Positions 23,150-30,988 of a stretch of 31,883 nt of DNA are shown here, one piece after another. Every line of letters begins with the position of its first letter. The stretch's first letter is position 1. The position numbers were made by a program, and so were the translations under genes. The DNA comes from Streptomyces alboflavus. Its GTDB lineage: Bacteria; Actinomycetota; Actinomycetes; Streptomycetales; Streptomycetaceae. A model generated the notes under the pieces. That model searched no databases and was not told the origin of the DNA. It saw nothing but the letters and a program-made list of their open reading frames with translations. The stretch spans positions 1-31,883 of the forward strand of contig NZ_JNXT01000080.1 in NCBI RefSeq assembly GCF_000716675.1, written 5' to 3'.

Positions 23150-24433
23150 TCACTGCTCCGGCGCCTGCTGCTGCTCCTGTACGTCGCCGTTCCCGTTGCC
23201 GTTGCCGGTGCCGCCGCCGCTCGACGGGGTCGGCGTGGGCGTCGGTGTCGGCGTGGGGGTGGGGGTGGGCTTCGGGTCGGGCTTCGACCCGTCGTCCTTG
23301 CCCGTGCCACTGCCGGTGTCGGTGTCGCCGTCGCCCTTGTCCGCGCCGGAGCCGTCCCCGGAGCCGTTGCCCGAGCCGGTGCCGTCACCGGGCGAGGGCT
23401 TGCCCGACGGGTCCGTGGACGGGTCGTCGCCCTGCTGCGAGCCGTCGTCCGGCCCGGACGTGCCGTCGTCCGACTGCTTCCCGGGGTCGTCGGTGGTCGG
23501 CTCGTCGCCCTTCTTCGACGAGGAACCGCTGTTGGAGAAGGCGTCCCGGATGGTGGTGCTCTTGTCGTCACCGCTGAAGCTCTTGCCGCTCACCAGCTCG
23601 TACGTGGTGATCCCGGCGAGCGAGACCCCGAAGACCAGGGCGGCGGCGACCAACGGCCGCTTCCAGCTGCGCACGCGCGTGCGGTGCGTAGTCCCTTCGG
23701 AGAAGTCGTCCGAGGGGAACGGGGGGTCGACGGGGGCGGGACCGCCAGGTGGCAGGGGGCCGACGGGTCCGGCGGAGGCGGCGTGCCCGACGGGGCCCGC
23801 GTGGCCCAGGGGGCCGGCTTGGCGCAGGACGCGGGTGTGCTGGTCGTGCGGCAGGACCTGGGTGGCGTCCGCGGAGCCGTCCACGGAGCCGAGCAGCTGG
23901 GTCCGCTCGGGGTCGGTTCCGGCCACGGGGAGCGCCGTCGTGGGGTCGGCGGGGTCGACGGCCGGGAGCGCCGCGGTGGGGTCGGCCGGGTGGACGGTCG
24001 GGAGCGCCGCCGTGGGATCCGCGGGGAGCGCCGTCGTCGGGTCGGCGTCCGGGACGGCCCTTCCCCACGTCGTGGTGACCGGACCGCCGCCCATGTGGGC
24101 CCGCGCCTGGAACGTCTCCGGCACCGGCGTGGCCTGCGTCACCGGGACCTGCTGGGCCTTCGGCTTGGCCTGCACCGCGACGTCACGTATCTGCTCGCCC
24201 GTACGCGAGAAGAAGTGCTGGAAGACCGTGCCTCCGCAGGTGGCGATGCCACTCACCACACCGGCGCCGAGGATCGTTCCGTAGACGCCGAAGGAGGAGG
24301 CGAGCTTGGCGGCCACGACGGCCGCCACGGCGCTCCCCGCCACCTGCGGCACACTCAGCTCGAACCGCTTCTTCTCCGACTCACCCTCCGTCGTGTCCGT
24401 CGACTCCCCGCCGGTTTCCGGCTTTTCACGCAT
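23150..24433 (-). CDS. Hypothetical membrane protein with Thr-x-x-Leu-Pro and Pro-Thr repeats
   Basis: This 427-residue protein is of unknown function. Order of parts: a polar start; a Gly/Ala-rich hydrophobic region (about 31-72); and a linker (about 128-205) carrying repeated D-P-T-[TA]-A-L-P units plus TQLL, TQVLP and TRVLR variants. A transmembrane helix follows (about 258-282), then a long disordered Ser/Gly/Asp-rich tail with a (PT) tract (about 388-405) and QEQQQAPEQ at the end. The hydrophobic layout suggests the linker is cytoplasmic and the tail external, but this is inference. I start at the ATG at 24433, which has an AGGCAAGG site; the ATG at 24469 (12 residues earlier) has a poorer one. 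It converges on the oxidase gene with an 18-nt gap. Confidence 0.75.
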   Translation of the reverse strand: MREKPETGGESTDTTEGESEKKRFELSVPQVAGSAVAAVVAAKLASSFGVYGTILGAGVVSGIATCGGTVFQHFFSRTGEQIRDVAVQAKPKAQQVPVTQATPVPETFQARAHMGGGPVTTTWGRAVPDADPTTALPADPTAALPTVHPADPTAALPAVDPADPTTALPVAGTDPERTQLLGSVDGSADATQVLPHDQHTRVLRQAGPLGHAGPVGHAASAGPVGPLPPGGPAPVDPPFPSDDFSEGTTHRTRVRSWKRPLVAAALVFGVSLAGITTYELVSGKSFSGDDKSTTIRDAFSNSGSSSKKGDEPTTDDPGKQSDDGTSGPDDGSQQGDDPSTDPSGKPSPGDGTGSGNGSGDGSGADKGDGDTDTGSGTGKDDGSKPDPKPTPTPTPTPTPTPTPSSGGGTGNGNGNGDVQEQQQAPEQ

Positions 24434-24932
24434 CTGCGGACCTTGCCTGCCTTTCTCGACTTCACGCATGACTTACGCATTCACGTATGAGCTACGCGAG
24501 GTACATGAGAAAGGGACGTACGCCCGAAGCGAATAGTTCCGTTTTTGGCTTTTTCGTGAAGAGCGCCACGCGCGCGCGGGGGACTCACGGCATCGGCTGA
24601 CGCCAACTCCCTTCCCCCACGAGAAGTTCGGCGGCGTGCCGGTCCACCCGGGTGGCCCGAATGGAGTAGTGTTGCGAGCCCTGGGTCCGGTCTCCAGCCA
24701 GGGTGCCCGGGGCCAGCCAGGACCGCCGGGAGGGGGATCGCTGCACAGGGTGATCGAGTTGGTCACTTAGCGTTGCGAATCGGTAACCGTGCCATAACGG
24801 CGATCCAGGGCCCATGCCCGACACGCCGGGCAACTCGGCAAGGTTGTGGCAGGCTGCACCCGGGCAGGCCACACTCGACTAGCGGAAGCAGCGACGCACG
24901 TGACGTCGGCAGGCACCACCCGGGAGGTCCCC
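24434..24932. other. Gene-free divergent region upstream of sepH
   Basis: No convincing gene is present; the open frames read as low-complexity translations. Near the left end ATGCGT(A/G)A occurs three times on the minus strand (24425-24485). A relatively AT-rich patch lies at 24537-24562 (gttccgtttttggctttttcg), and GTGATCGAGTTGGTCAC (24750-24766) is an imperfect inverted repeat. Promoters for sepH and the minus-strand membrane-protein gene should be here, but none could be assigned with confidence. Confidence 0.45.
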
Positions 24933-25997
24933 ATGCCCGAACTGCGTGTCGTGGCCGTCAGCAACGACGGCACACGGCTGGTGCTGAAAGCTGCGGACAG
25001 CACGGAGTACACGCTTCCGATCGACGAACGGCTGCGCGCCGCCGTGCGCGGCGACCGCCCGCGACTCGGACAGATCGAGATCGAGGTGGAGAGCCACCTC
25101 CGCCCCCGCGACATCCAGGCCCGTATACGTGCCGGTGCCAGCGCGGAAGAGGTCGCCTCGCTCGCCGGAATCCCCGTCGACCGCGTCCGCCGCTTCGAGG
25201 GCCCCGTGCTCGCCGAGCGCGCCTTCATGGCCGAGCGGGCCCGGAAGACCCCCGTGCGCCGTCCCGGCGAGAACACCGGACCCCAGCTCGGCGAGGCCGT
25301 CCAGGAGCGACTGCTGCTGCGCGGCGCCGACAAGGAGACCGTCCAGTGGGACTCCTGGCGCCGCGACGACGGCACCTGGGAGGTCCTGCTCGTCTACCGC
25401 GTCGCGACCGAGCCGCACTCCGCGAGCTGGACGTACGACCCGCCCCGGCGGCTCGTCCAGGCCGTCGACGACGAGGCCCGCGCCCTGATCGGCGAGACCG
25501 ACGACATCGCGGCACCCGAGCCCAGCTTCCCGTTCGTGCCGCGCATCGCCCGGCTCCCCCGGGACCGGCCGCTCGACCGCGCCCTGGAGCGTCCCGGCGG
25601 ACCCGCGCCCGAGACCGACCAGGAGCCGGCCGCTCCCGCCGCCGTCGCCGAGCAGGAACGCGACTCGCTCACCAGCCTCCTGGAGGCCGTGCCGAGCTTC
25701 CGCGGCGACATGGTCGTCCCCGAGCGTCCCGCCGCGGCACCCGCCGAACTGCCGTCCGCACCGGCGGAGGAGCCCGAGCAGGAGCCGGAGGCCGAGGAGC
25801 CGCCCGCGACCGCCGCGTCGGCCGGTTCCGCGTACGCGGACGTCCTGATGCCGCGCGCCGTGGCCAGCCACCGCGACCGCCTCGTCGGCTCCACGGACCG
25901 CCAGGCCGAGGCCGACGGCGTCCGCCCCGGCCGCCGCGCCGCCGTGCCGAGCTGGGACGAGATCGTGTTCGGCACCCGGCGCAAGAAGCAGGAGTAG
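24933..25997 (+). CDS. sepH: SepH, FtsZ-associated cell division protein (DUF3071)
   Basis: SepH is an actinobacterial division protein that binds FtsZ and stimulates its assembly and septation (established in Streptomyces). The 354-residue protein has the conserved N-terminal DUF3071 domain (about 1-170, MPELRVVAVSNDGTRLVLKA...). Within it is a helix-turn-helix-like segment (about 60-88, RPRDIQARIRAGASAEEVAS) with Gly79 in the turn. A long Pro/Glu/Ala-rich disordered linker follows, then a short conserved C-terminal end, PSWDEIVFGTRRKKQE. The ATG at 24933 has GGGAGG upstream; the longer in-frame reading from 24846 is not family-like. It stands alone on the plus strand and ends before a very strong hairpin. 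Confidence 0.94.
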   Translation: MPELRVVAVSNDGTRLVLKAADSTEYTLPIDERLRAAVRGDRPRLGQIEIEVESHLRPRDIQARIRAGASAEEVASLAGIPVDRVRRFEGPVLAERAFMAERARKTPVRRPGENTGPQLGEAVQERLLLRGADKETVQWDSWRRDDGTWEVLLVYRVATEPHSASWTYDPPRRLVQAVDDEARALIGETDDIAAPEPSFPFVPRIARLPRDRPLDRALERPGGPAPETDQEPAAPAAVAEQERDSLTSLLEAVPSFRGDMVVPERPAAAPAELPSAPAEEPEQEPEAEEPPATAASAGSAYADVLMPRAVASHRDRLVGSTDRQAEADGVRPGRRAAVPSWDEIVFGTRRKKQE

Positions 25998-26076
25998 CGG
26001 CGCCCGGCAGGATCGACCGGCGCGGGGCACACACGAAATCAGCCCGCGTACGCCGGTCCGAGCGACCGAGAGCATG

Positions 26077-26115
26077 GTGAAGGGCCTGTACGCGACATGC
26101 GTACAGGCCCTTCAC
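26077..26115. terminator. Perfect 17-bp hairpin terminator between sepH and the sulfurtransferase gene
   Basis: The arms gtgaagggcctgtacgc (26077-26093) and gcgtacaggcccttcac (26099-26115) pair perfectly around a 5-nt gacat loop. It is about 80 nt after sepH and about 115 nt after the convergent sulfurtransferase gene. It has no T-run but very high stability, typical of Streptomyces bidirectional terminators. Confidence 0.85.
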
Positions 26116-26228
26116 TCGTCCACCACAACTCGCTCCGGGCGGCGCCCGCGCACAGCGAAGGACTCACCGCGCGCGACGGCCGCGCAGCGAACGCGCCAGG
26201 CCTCCTCGGTCCGGCCCGCTGCGCCGCG

Positions 26229-27083
26229 CTACTGCGGATCGGGCCCCGTCGCCACCGGACGCTCCGGGTCCGACGACCACTCCGACCACGACCCGACGTA
26301 CAGCGTCGCCGGGACGCCCGCCACCGCGAGGGCGAGGACCTGGTGGGCCCCGGAGACGCCTGAGCCGCAGTACACGCCGACCTCCGAAGTGCCGGACGCC
26401 CCCAGGGACTTGAAGCGGGCCGCCAGCTCGTCCGCGGGGAGGAAGCGGCCGTCCGCCGCGACGTTCTCCGTGGTGGGCGCCGAGACCGCGCCGGGGATGT
26501 GGCCGCCGACGCGGTCGATGGGCTCCACGTCGCCGCGATAGCGCTCCGCGGCGCGGGCGTCCAGGAGCAGGCCGGAGCGGGCCAGGGCCGCCGCGCCGTC
26601 CGCGTCCACGCGGCCCACGGACTCCGGGACCGGCGTGAACGTGCCCGCGACCGGCGCGGTCACCTCGCCGGACTCCAGCTCCCCGGTCCACGCGGCCAGC
26701 CCGCCGTCCAGGACCCGCACCTCGGGGTGACCCGTCCAGCGCAGCAGCCACCAGGCACGCGCGGCGGCCCAGCCCTGCCCGCCGTCGTACACGACGACCG
26801 GCCGGTCCGCCGAGACCCCGGCCGCCCGCATGACCGCGCCGAAGCGCTCGACATCCGGAAGCGGGTGCCTGCCCCCGGGGCCCGCCGCGCCCGCGAGGTC
26901 CGCGTCGAGGTCGACGAAGACCGCCCCGGGGACGTGCCCGGCCGCGTACTCGGCCCGCCCGTCGAAGGGCGGCTCCCCGGCCGCCTTGGCCGTACTCAAT
27001 TGCCAACGGATGTCGAGCAGCACTGGCGGGTTCTCGCCCGCCAAGTCGCTCGCGAGTTCGGAAGCGGAGATGATGGCATTCAT
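26229..27083 (-). CDS. Rhodanese-type sulfurtransferase (tandem domains)
   Basis: The 284-residue protein has two rhodanese domains: an inactive N-terminal one (about 1-135, ending VRVLDGGLAAW) and a catalytic C-terminal one (about 155-280) with active-site Cys239 in the loop CGSGVSG. That loop resembles 3-mercaptopyruvate sulfurtransferases (CGSGVTA) more than thiosulfate sulfurtransferases (CRKGVTA). It therefore probably transfers sulfur from mercaptopyruvate or a similar donor. A DGG motif and VYVGSW-like end support the family. The ATG at 27083 lies 8 nt after AAGGA; an ATG 9 nt earlier is too close to that site. It is a monocistronic-looking minus-strand gene. Confidence 0.93.
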   Translation of the reverse strand: MNAIISASELASDLAGENPPVLLDIRWQLSTAKAAGEPPFDGRAEYAAGHVPGAVFVDLDADLAGAAGPGGRHPLPDVERFGAVMRAAGVSADRPVVVYDGGQGWAAARAWWLLRWTGHPEVRVLDGGLAAWTGELESGEVTAPVAGTFTPVPESVGRVDADGAAALARSGLLLDARAAERYRGDVEPIDRVGGHIPGAVSAPTTENVAADGRFLPADELAARFKSLGASGTSEVGVYCGSGVSGAHQVLALAVAGVPATLYVGSWSEWSSDPERPVATGPDPQ

Positions 27084-27514
27084 GGGCCCCATCCTTGCGC
27101 ACGGGGTGGCCGCCGCGCTCAGCTCCGGATACCCTGCTCGGCCGGACCACGCCCGGACACGCGGCGTACGGAGACGGGCACGCCGCGTACCGCAGATGGA
27201 CACAACCCTGCAATCGCGCGTTAACGGATGAGAAATGGCAAATCGGGCATCCTCCGCGAGGGAGCCCGCGAGCGCGGCGCGGCCGGGGCGCGCCAGGCAC
27301 CAGGTGATGCGAGCATCTGCACGGGCGGGCATACGCACGGCGAAAGCACGTGCGTTCGGACAGCGAATCGAAGCGGAATCGAAGCGGAGTGGCATCGGCT
27401 GGGCGACGACGGACGACAGCTAACGGACAACAGGTGTCAGAACTCGAACTCTGTTGGCCGTGATCCGTCGCCGCCGGGCTGTCGAAGTCACGAGGGCCCG
27501 AGGAGAGAGTGACG
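27084..27514. other. Gene-free divergent region between the sulfurtransferase and VOC genes
   Basis: No real gene is recognised; open frames are short and Arg/Ala-rich. It holds a perfect 9-bp inverted repeat acgcggcgt/acgccgcgt with 12 nt between arms (27159-27188) and an 11-bp tandem repeat gaatcgaagcg x2 (27365-27386). An imperfect palindrome cagaactcgaactctg lies at 27438-27453, and AGGAG sits before the VOC start. Promoters could not be assigned. Confidence 0.5.
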
Positions 27515-28330
27515 ATGACCGAGGCACGGTGCCCGGACGACGGACGCGCCGAGGGCGCGCGGTGCACACCCGGCACGCCCTGCTGGGTGAGCCTGATGGC
27601 GCACGACCTGGCTGCGACCCAGGAGTTCTACGCGGCGCTTTTCGGCTGGACCTACGAGCCCGGGCCGCAGCAGCTCGGCCCCTACGTGCGGGCGATGCTC
27701 GACGGCTGCGAGGTGGCGGGAATCGGACAACTGCCGGCCGACCGCCATCTGCCCATCGCGTGGACCCCGTACCTGGCGTCGGACGACGCGGGCGAGGCCG
27801 CCGAGATGGTGCGGCACTGCGGCGGCACGGTCGGCGTGGGGCCGCTGGACGCGGGCGAAGCCGGACGCATGGCGATCGCGTCGGACCCCGCGGGGGCGGT
27901 GTTCGGCATCTGGCAGGCGTCGTCGCACCGGGGCACGGCGGTCGCGGGCGTGCCGGGCACGCCGACCTGGAACGAGCTCCTGACGCGCGAGACCGAGGAG
28001 GTCGCGAAGTTCTACCAGATGCTGTTCGGCTACACCGAAAAAGCGGCCACAAGCCCGGGGTTGGACTATCTGACCCTGCGCCTCGACGACCTCCCGGTGG
28101 CCTCGGTGCGCGGTGTCGGGCAGGAACTGCCGGGCGACCGGGGCGCGCACTGGATGACGTACTTCGAAGCGGCGGACGTGGACGCGTCGGCGGAGCGGGT
28201 GGTCGAGCTCGGCGGCCATGTGATCAGCCCCGCGCAGGACGGTCGGTACGGGCGGATCGCGACGGTCGCCGACCCCGAGGGCGCGGTCTTCACGCTCATC
28301 CGCTCGGAGCATCCGCGCGCCAGCGGCTAG
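27515..28330 (+). CDS. Two-domain VOC (glyoxalase/bleomycin-resistance fold) protein
   Basis: The 271-residue protein contains two VOC modules (about 15-135 and 145-265). Each opens with a helix of the form ATQEFYAALFGWTYE or EVAKFYQMLFGYTEK and closes with an SDPAGAVFGIW or ADPEGAVFTLI strand. Such Streptomyces proteins are usually annotated as hydroxylases or VOC proteins of unknown substrate. Metal-binding residues cannot be assigned with certainty, so enzymatic activity is not proven. The ATG at 27515 is 9 nt after AGGAG; the GTG two codons earlier is too close. The stop lies 4 nt from the thymidine kinase stop on the opposite strand. Confidence 0.88.
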   Translation: MTEARCPDDGRAEGARCTPGTPCWVSLMAHDLAATQEFYAALFGWTYEPGPQQLGPYVRAMLDGCEVAGIGQLPADRHLPIAWTPYLASDDAGEAAEMVRHCGGTVGVGPLDAGEAGRMAIASDPAGAVFGIWQASSHRGTAVAGVPGTPTWNELLTRETEEVAKFYQMLFGYTEKAATSPGLDYLTLRLDDLPVASVRGVGQELPGDRGAHWMTYFEAADVDASAERVVELGGHVISPAQDGRYGRIATVADPEGAVFTLIRSEHPRASG

Positions 28331-28334
28331 GTCC

Positions 28335-28994
28335 CTAGGACCGCTCCAGGGTGTCGACCGGCAGTACGTCGGGGGACAGCGCGCCCGCGCGCGCGGAGGC
28401 CGCCGTCATGCGGCGCCGGTAGTGACGGCGGCACAGCACCTCGTAGCCCACTTCGCCGGACGCCTGGTTCACGTCGCCGACGACGATCTGGGCTCCCTCG
28501 ACGACCATCTGGCCGCCTATGGTGCGGGCGTTGTGCGTGGCGCGGGCGCCGCACCAGCACAGGGCCTCGACCTGGAGGACCTCGACGCGGTCGGCGAGCT
28601 CGACCAGGCGCTGGGAGCCGGGGAACAGCTTGGAGCGGAAGTCCGTGGTGATGCCGAACGCGAAGACGTCCACGCCCAGATCGTCGACCACGCGCGCGAG
28701 CTGGTCGATCTGCTCCGGCGCGAGGAACTGCGCCTCGTCGGCGATCACGTAGTCGGCGCGGGCGCCGCGCGAGAGGTGGTCGACGAGGTACGCGTAGATG
28801 TCGAGGTCGTCGGCCACCTCGATGGCCTCCGTGACCAGGCCGAGCCGCGAGGAGAGCTTGCCCTCCCCCGCCCGGTCGTTGCGCGCGAAGATCATGCCCT
28901 GCAGACCGCGTGCCGAGCGGTTGTGCTCGATCTGCAGCGCGAGGGTGCTCTTCCCGCAGTCCATCGTTCCGGAGAAGAACACCAGCTCAGGCAT
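28335..28994 (-). CDS. tdk: Thymidine kinase (type II)
   Basis: The enzyme phosphorylates thymidine to dTMP in the salvage pathway. The 219-residue protein has P-loop GTMDCGKST (9-17), the DEAQF motif (86-90) with catalytic Glu87, and a structural zinc site formed by C146-x-C148 and C188-x-x-H191. The lasso-like IGGQMVVEGAQIVVG segment lies between them. A basic/Ala-rich tail of about 25 residues follows. ATG start with a GAAAGG site further upstream. Together with dut in this window it provides routes to thymidylate, although the two genes are 15 kb apart and not co-regulated on visible evidence. Confidence 0.95.
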   Translation of the reverse strand: MPELVFFSGTMDCGKSTLALQIEHNRSARGLQGMIFARNDRAGEGKLSSRLGLVTEAIEVADDLDIYAYLVDHLSRGARADYVIADEAQFLAPEQIDQLARVVDDLGVDVFAFGITTDFRSKLFPGSQRLVELADRVEVLQVEALCWCGARATHNARTIGGQMVVEGAQIVVGDVNQASGEVGYEVLCRRHYRRRMTAASARAGALSPDVLPVDTLERS

Positions 28995-29064
28995 GGGGGG
29001 TTGAGCGCCTTTCGGTGGGTGCGCGAGGAGGTGCGCGGGGGCGTACGAGAAGGGGTGCCGTCCG

Positions 29065-29078
29065 TGACGTACACGTCA
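29065..29078. promoter_or_regulatory. Palindrome TGACGT-AC-ACGTCA between tdk and the phosphodiesterase gene
   Basis: Perfect 6-bp arms surround a 2-bp centre. It lies about 70 nt upstream of the tdk start and 9 nt downstream of the phosphodiesterase stop (minus strand), so it could be an operator for tdk. The binding factor is unknown. Confidence 0.3.
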
Positions 29079-29086
29079 AGAAGCAG

Positions 29087-30274
29087 CTAGGAGCGTACTT
29101 CGAGGAGCGGTACGAGTTGTTCGGCGGGGGTCATCGAGCCGTGGTTGCCGACCATCGCGGACTCCCTGGGCTCCCGCTGGGAGGCGGTGATGAGGACATC
29201 GGCGTGGGCGGCGGCGACGACGTCCCCGATGCGTCCGTGGACGCGTTCGTCGACGCGCGGGCCGAACCAGCCCGCCGCGATCGCCTCGTCCCGGCTCGCC
29301 ACCCAGAACTGCTCGCCGAGCACCTCGCGCCAGACGGTGAGGACGTCGGCCTCGGCGCCCGGCACCGCGTAGACGTGCCGGGCGCGGCCCTCGCCGCCGA
29401 GCAGGGCGACTCCGGCGCGCAGCTCCCAGTCCTCGTCGAAGTCGATGCGGGAGGCGTCGTCGAAGGGGATGTCGAGCATGCCGTGGTCGGCGGTGACGTA
29501 CAGGGCGCTGCGCGGCGGGAGCTGCTCGGCGAGGCGCTGCACGAGCCGGTCGACGTACATCAGCTGGCCGCGCCAGGCGTCGGAGTCGACGCCGAAGCGG
29601 TGGCCCTTGCCGTCGACTTCGGCGTAGTACGTGTAGACCAGGGTGCGGTCGGCGGCGGCGAGCTGCTCGGCGGCGAGGTCCATGCGGTCCTCGCCGGAGA
29701 GGCGGCCGCGGAAGGTGCCACCACTGAGGGCGATCTTGGTGAGCGGGGTGTGCTCGAAGGTCGGCGAGGACACCTGAGCGGTGTGGATGCCCGCGTCGTG
29801 GGCGCGCTGGAAGATCGTCGGGTACGGCTGCCAGGCGTGCGGGTCGGTCCAGGGCTTCCAGCGGAGCTGGTTCATCAGCTCGCCGCTGTCGGGGTTGCGG
29901 ACCGTGTAGCCGGGCAGGCCGTGGGCGCCGGGCGGCAGGCCGGTGCCGACGGAGGCCAGGGAGGTCGCCGTGGTGGCGGGGAAGCCCGCGGTGATGGGCC
30001 GGCCGGTGCCGCCGCGCGAGGAGGCGAGCAGCGAGGTCAGGAACGGGGCTTCGGCGGCGTGGTCGCGCAGCTGCTCCCAGCCGAGGCCATCGATAAGGAA
30101 GACGCAGTTCCGGTCGGCCGGGGCCAGCTCCGGGATGAGCGGGGCGAAGCCGTCCACCTCCTGGTGGGCGACCAGGGTGGGCAGCACGTCGGCGAGCGAT
30201 CCCGTGCCGTACGCGGGCAGGGGTGCGGAGTCGAGGGCGAGCGGCTGGATGTCGTCCCAGGCTGGATGCCCCAT
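29087..30274 (-). CDS. Nucleotide pyrophosphatase/phosphodiesterase (alkaline phosphatase superfamily)
   Basis: The 395-residue protein belongs to the type I phosphodiesterase/nucleotide pyrophosphatase family. Features visible: the metal-binding DGLG segment (Asp62), the nucleophile region FPATTATSLASVGTGLPPGAHG (Thr101 or Thr102), a mid-protein YAEVDGKGHRFG with metal-binding Asp and His, VTADHGMLDIP, and a late NHGS. There is no signal peptide or membrane helix, so it is probably cytoplasmic; the substrate is unknown. The ATG start shares one base with the stop of the DUF5998 gene (TGATG), indicating translational coupling. Confidence 0.92.
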   Translation of the reverse strand: MGHPAWDDIQPLALDSAPLPAYGTGSLADVLPTLVAHQEVDGFAPLIPELAPADRNCVFLIDGLGWEQLRDHAAEAPFLTSLLASSRGGTGRPITAGFPATTATSLASVGTGLPPGAHGLPGYTVRNPDSGELMNQLRWKPWTDPHAWQPYPTIFQRAHDAGIHTAQVSSPTFEHTPLTKIALSGGTFRGRLSGEDRMDLAAEQLAAADRTLVYTYYAEVDGKGHRFGVDSDAWRGQLMYVDRLVQRLAEQLPPRSALYVTADHGMLDIPFDDASRIDFDEDWELRAGVALLGGEGRARHVYAVPGAEADVLTVWREVLGEQFWVASRDEAIAAGWFGPRVDERVHGRIGDVVAAAHADVLITASQREPRESAMVGNHGSMTPAEQLVPLLEVRS

Positions 30275-30870
30275 CAGCGGCTGGTGTCCGTGCCCGCCGC
30301 GGTGGCCTCGGAGAGTGCCTGGGCGAACGCGAGGGTCTGGCGGACGGTGTCCGGGCCGTCCCCGGCCTCGCTGACGCGCAGGCTGAGGTCGTCGGCCGTG
30401 GAGCTGCCGGTGTAGCCGTGGTCGGCCTCGCAGTTGGGGTCGCCGCAGGCGGCGGGCTCCAGGTCGATGCGGGAGACGGCGCCCCAGCCAATGGTCAGGA
30501 CGACCTCGCGGGGCAGGGATCCCGGTACGTACTTCTCCGGGTTGGCGACGACGCGGCTGACGACCACGGACGAGATCCGGCCGATCTTCACGGACTCGGT
30601 GGAGGTGGTGGCGTACGGCGTCGGGGACGTGGAGTCGGCCGCCTGCTCGTCGGTGTGGCTGACGATGAAGCGGGTGTCCGTGAGCACGAGGACCGTCACG
30701 TGGCGGCGGACCTCGTTCGCGTCGAACGTGGTCTCCTGGTGGACCAGATACGACCCGATGGTCTCGCCGCCGATCGCGGCCTCCACCGCCTCGGCCACGA
30801 GGGCCGGGTAGTAGCCGCTGCGCTCGATCGCCGCGCGCAGCCCCTGGGTCGTCGTACCGGTCTTTGCCAT
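30274..30870 (-). CDS. DUF5998 family protein
   Basis: The 198-residue protein begins MAKTGTTTQGLRAAIERSGYYPALV and is of the actinobacterial DUF5998 type, of unknown function. It is soluble, mixed alpha/beta, and contains HQETTFDANEVRRHVTVLVL, RFIVSHTDEQ and two cysteines in ACGDPNCEADHGY, which could bind a metal. The ATG at 30870 is preceded by TAGGA at good spacing; an ATG 9 nt earlier is too close to that site. It is the first gene of a pair with the phosphodiesterase gene, which it overlaps by one base. Confidence 0.85.
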   Translation of the reverse strand: MAKTGTTTQGLRAAIERSGYYPALVAEAVEAAIGGETIGSYLVHQETTFDANEVRRHVTVLVLTDTRFIVSHTDEQAADSTSPTPYATTSTESVKIGRISSVVVSRVVANPEKYVPGSLPREVVLTIGWGAVSRIDLEPAACGDPNCEADHGYTGSSTADDLSLRVSEAGDGPDTVRQTLAFAQALSEATAAGTDTSR

Positions 30871-30988
30871 GCCGTCCATCCTACGGCCCGGCGCCTGGCC
30901 CAAGGTGCCCAGTGGCCGCCCGGGCACCCCTTGTGTGCCCTCGTCGGCCACGCGCGCGGGGCGTCGGCGGGTCCACGGGCGCCCGCCG

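Noticed and set aside
23228..23280. GT-rich microsatellite-like tract
   Set aside because: It is the coding sequence of the (Pro-Thr) tract of the membrane protein on the minus strand and needs no separate explanation.
24473..24766. A 97-residue minus-strand ORF between sepH and the membrane-protein gene
   Set aside because: Pro/Arg/Ser-rich translation without recognisable features or a good start signal; regulatory DNA is more likely.
24740..24770. GTGATCGAGTTGGTCAC as a Crp-type site
   Set aside because: The spacing between GTG and CAC does not match the Streptomyces Crp consensus I recall (GTG-N6-GNCAC), so it is only noted as an imperfect inverted repeat.
27228..27512. Plus-strand ORFs of 94 and 62 residues upstream of the VOC gene
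   Set aside because: Low-complexity Arg/Gly/Ala translations, no strong ribosome-binding site and no family resemblance.
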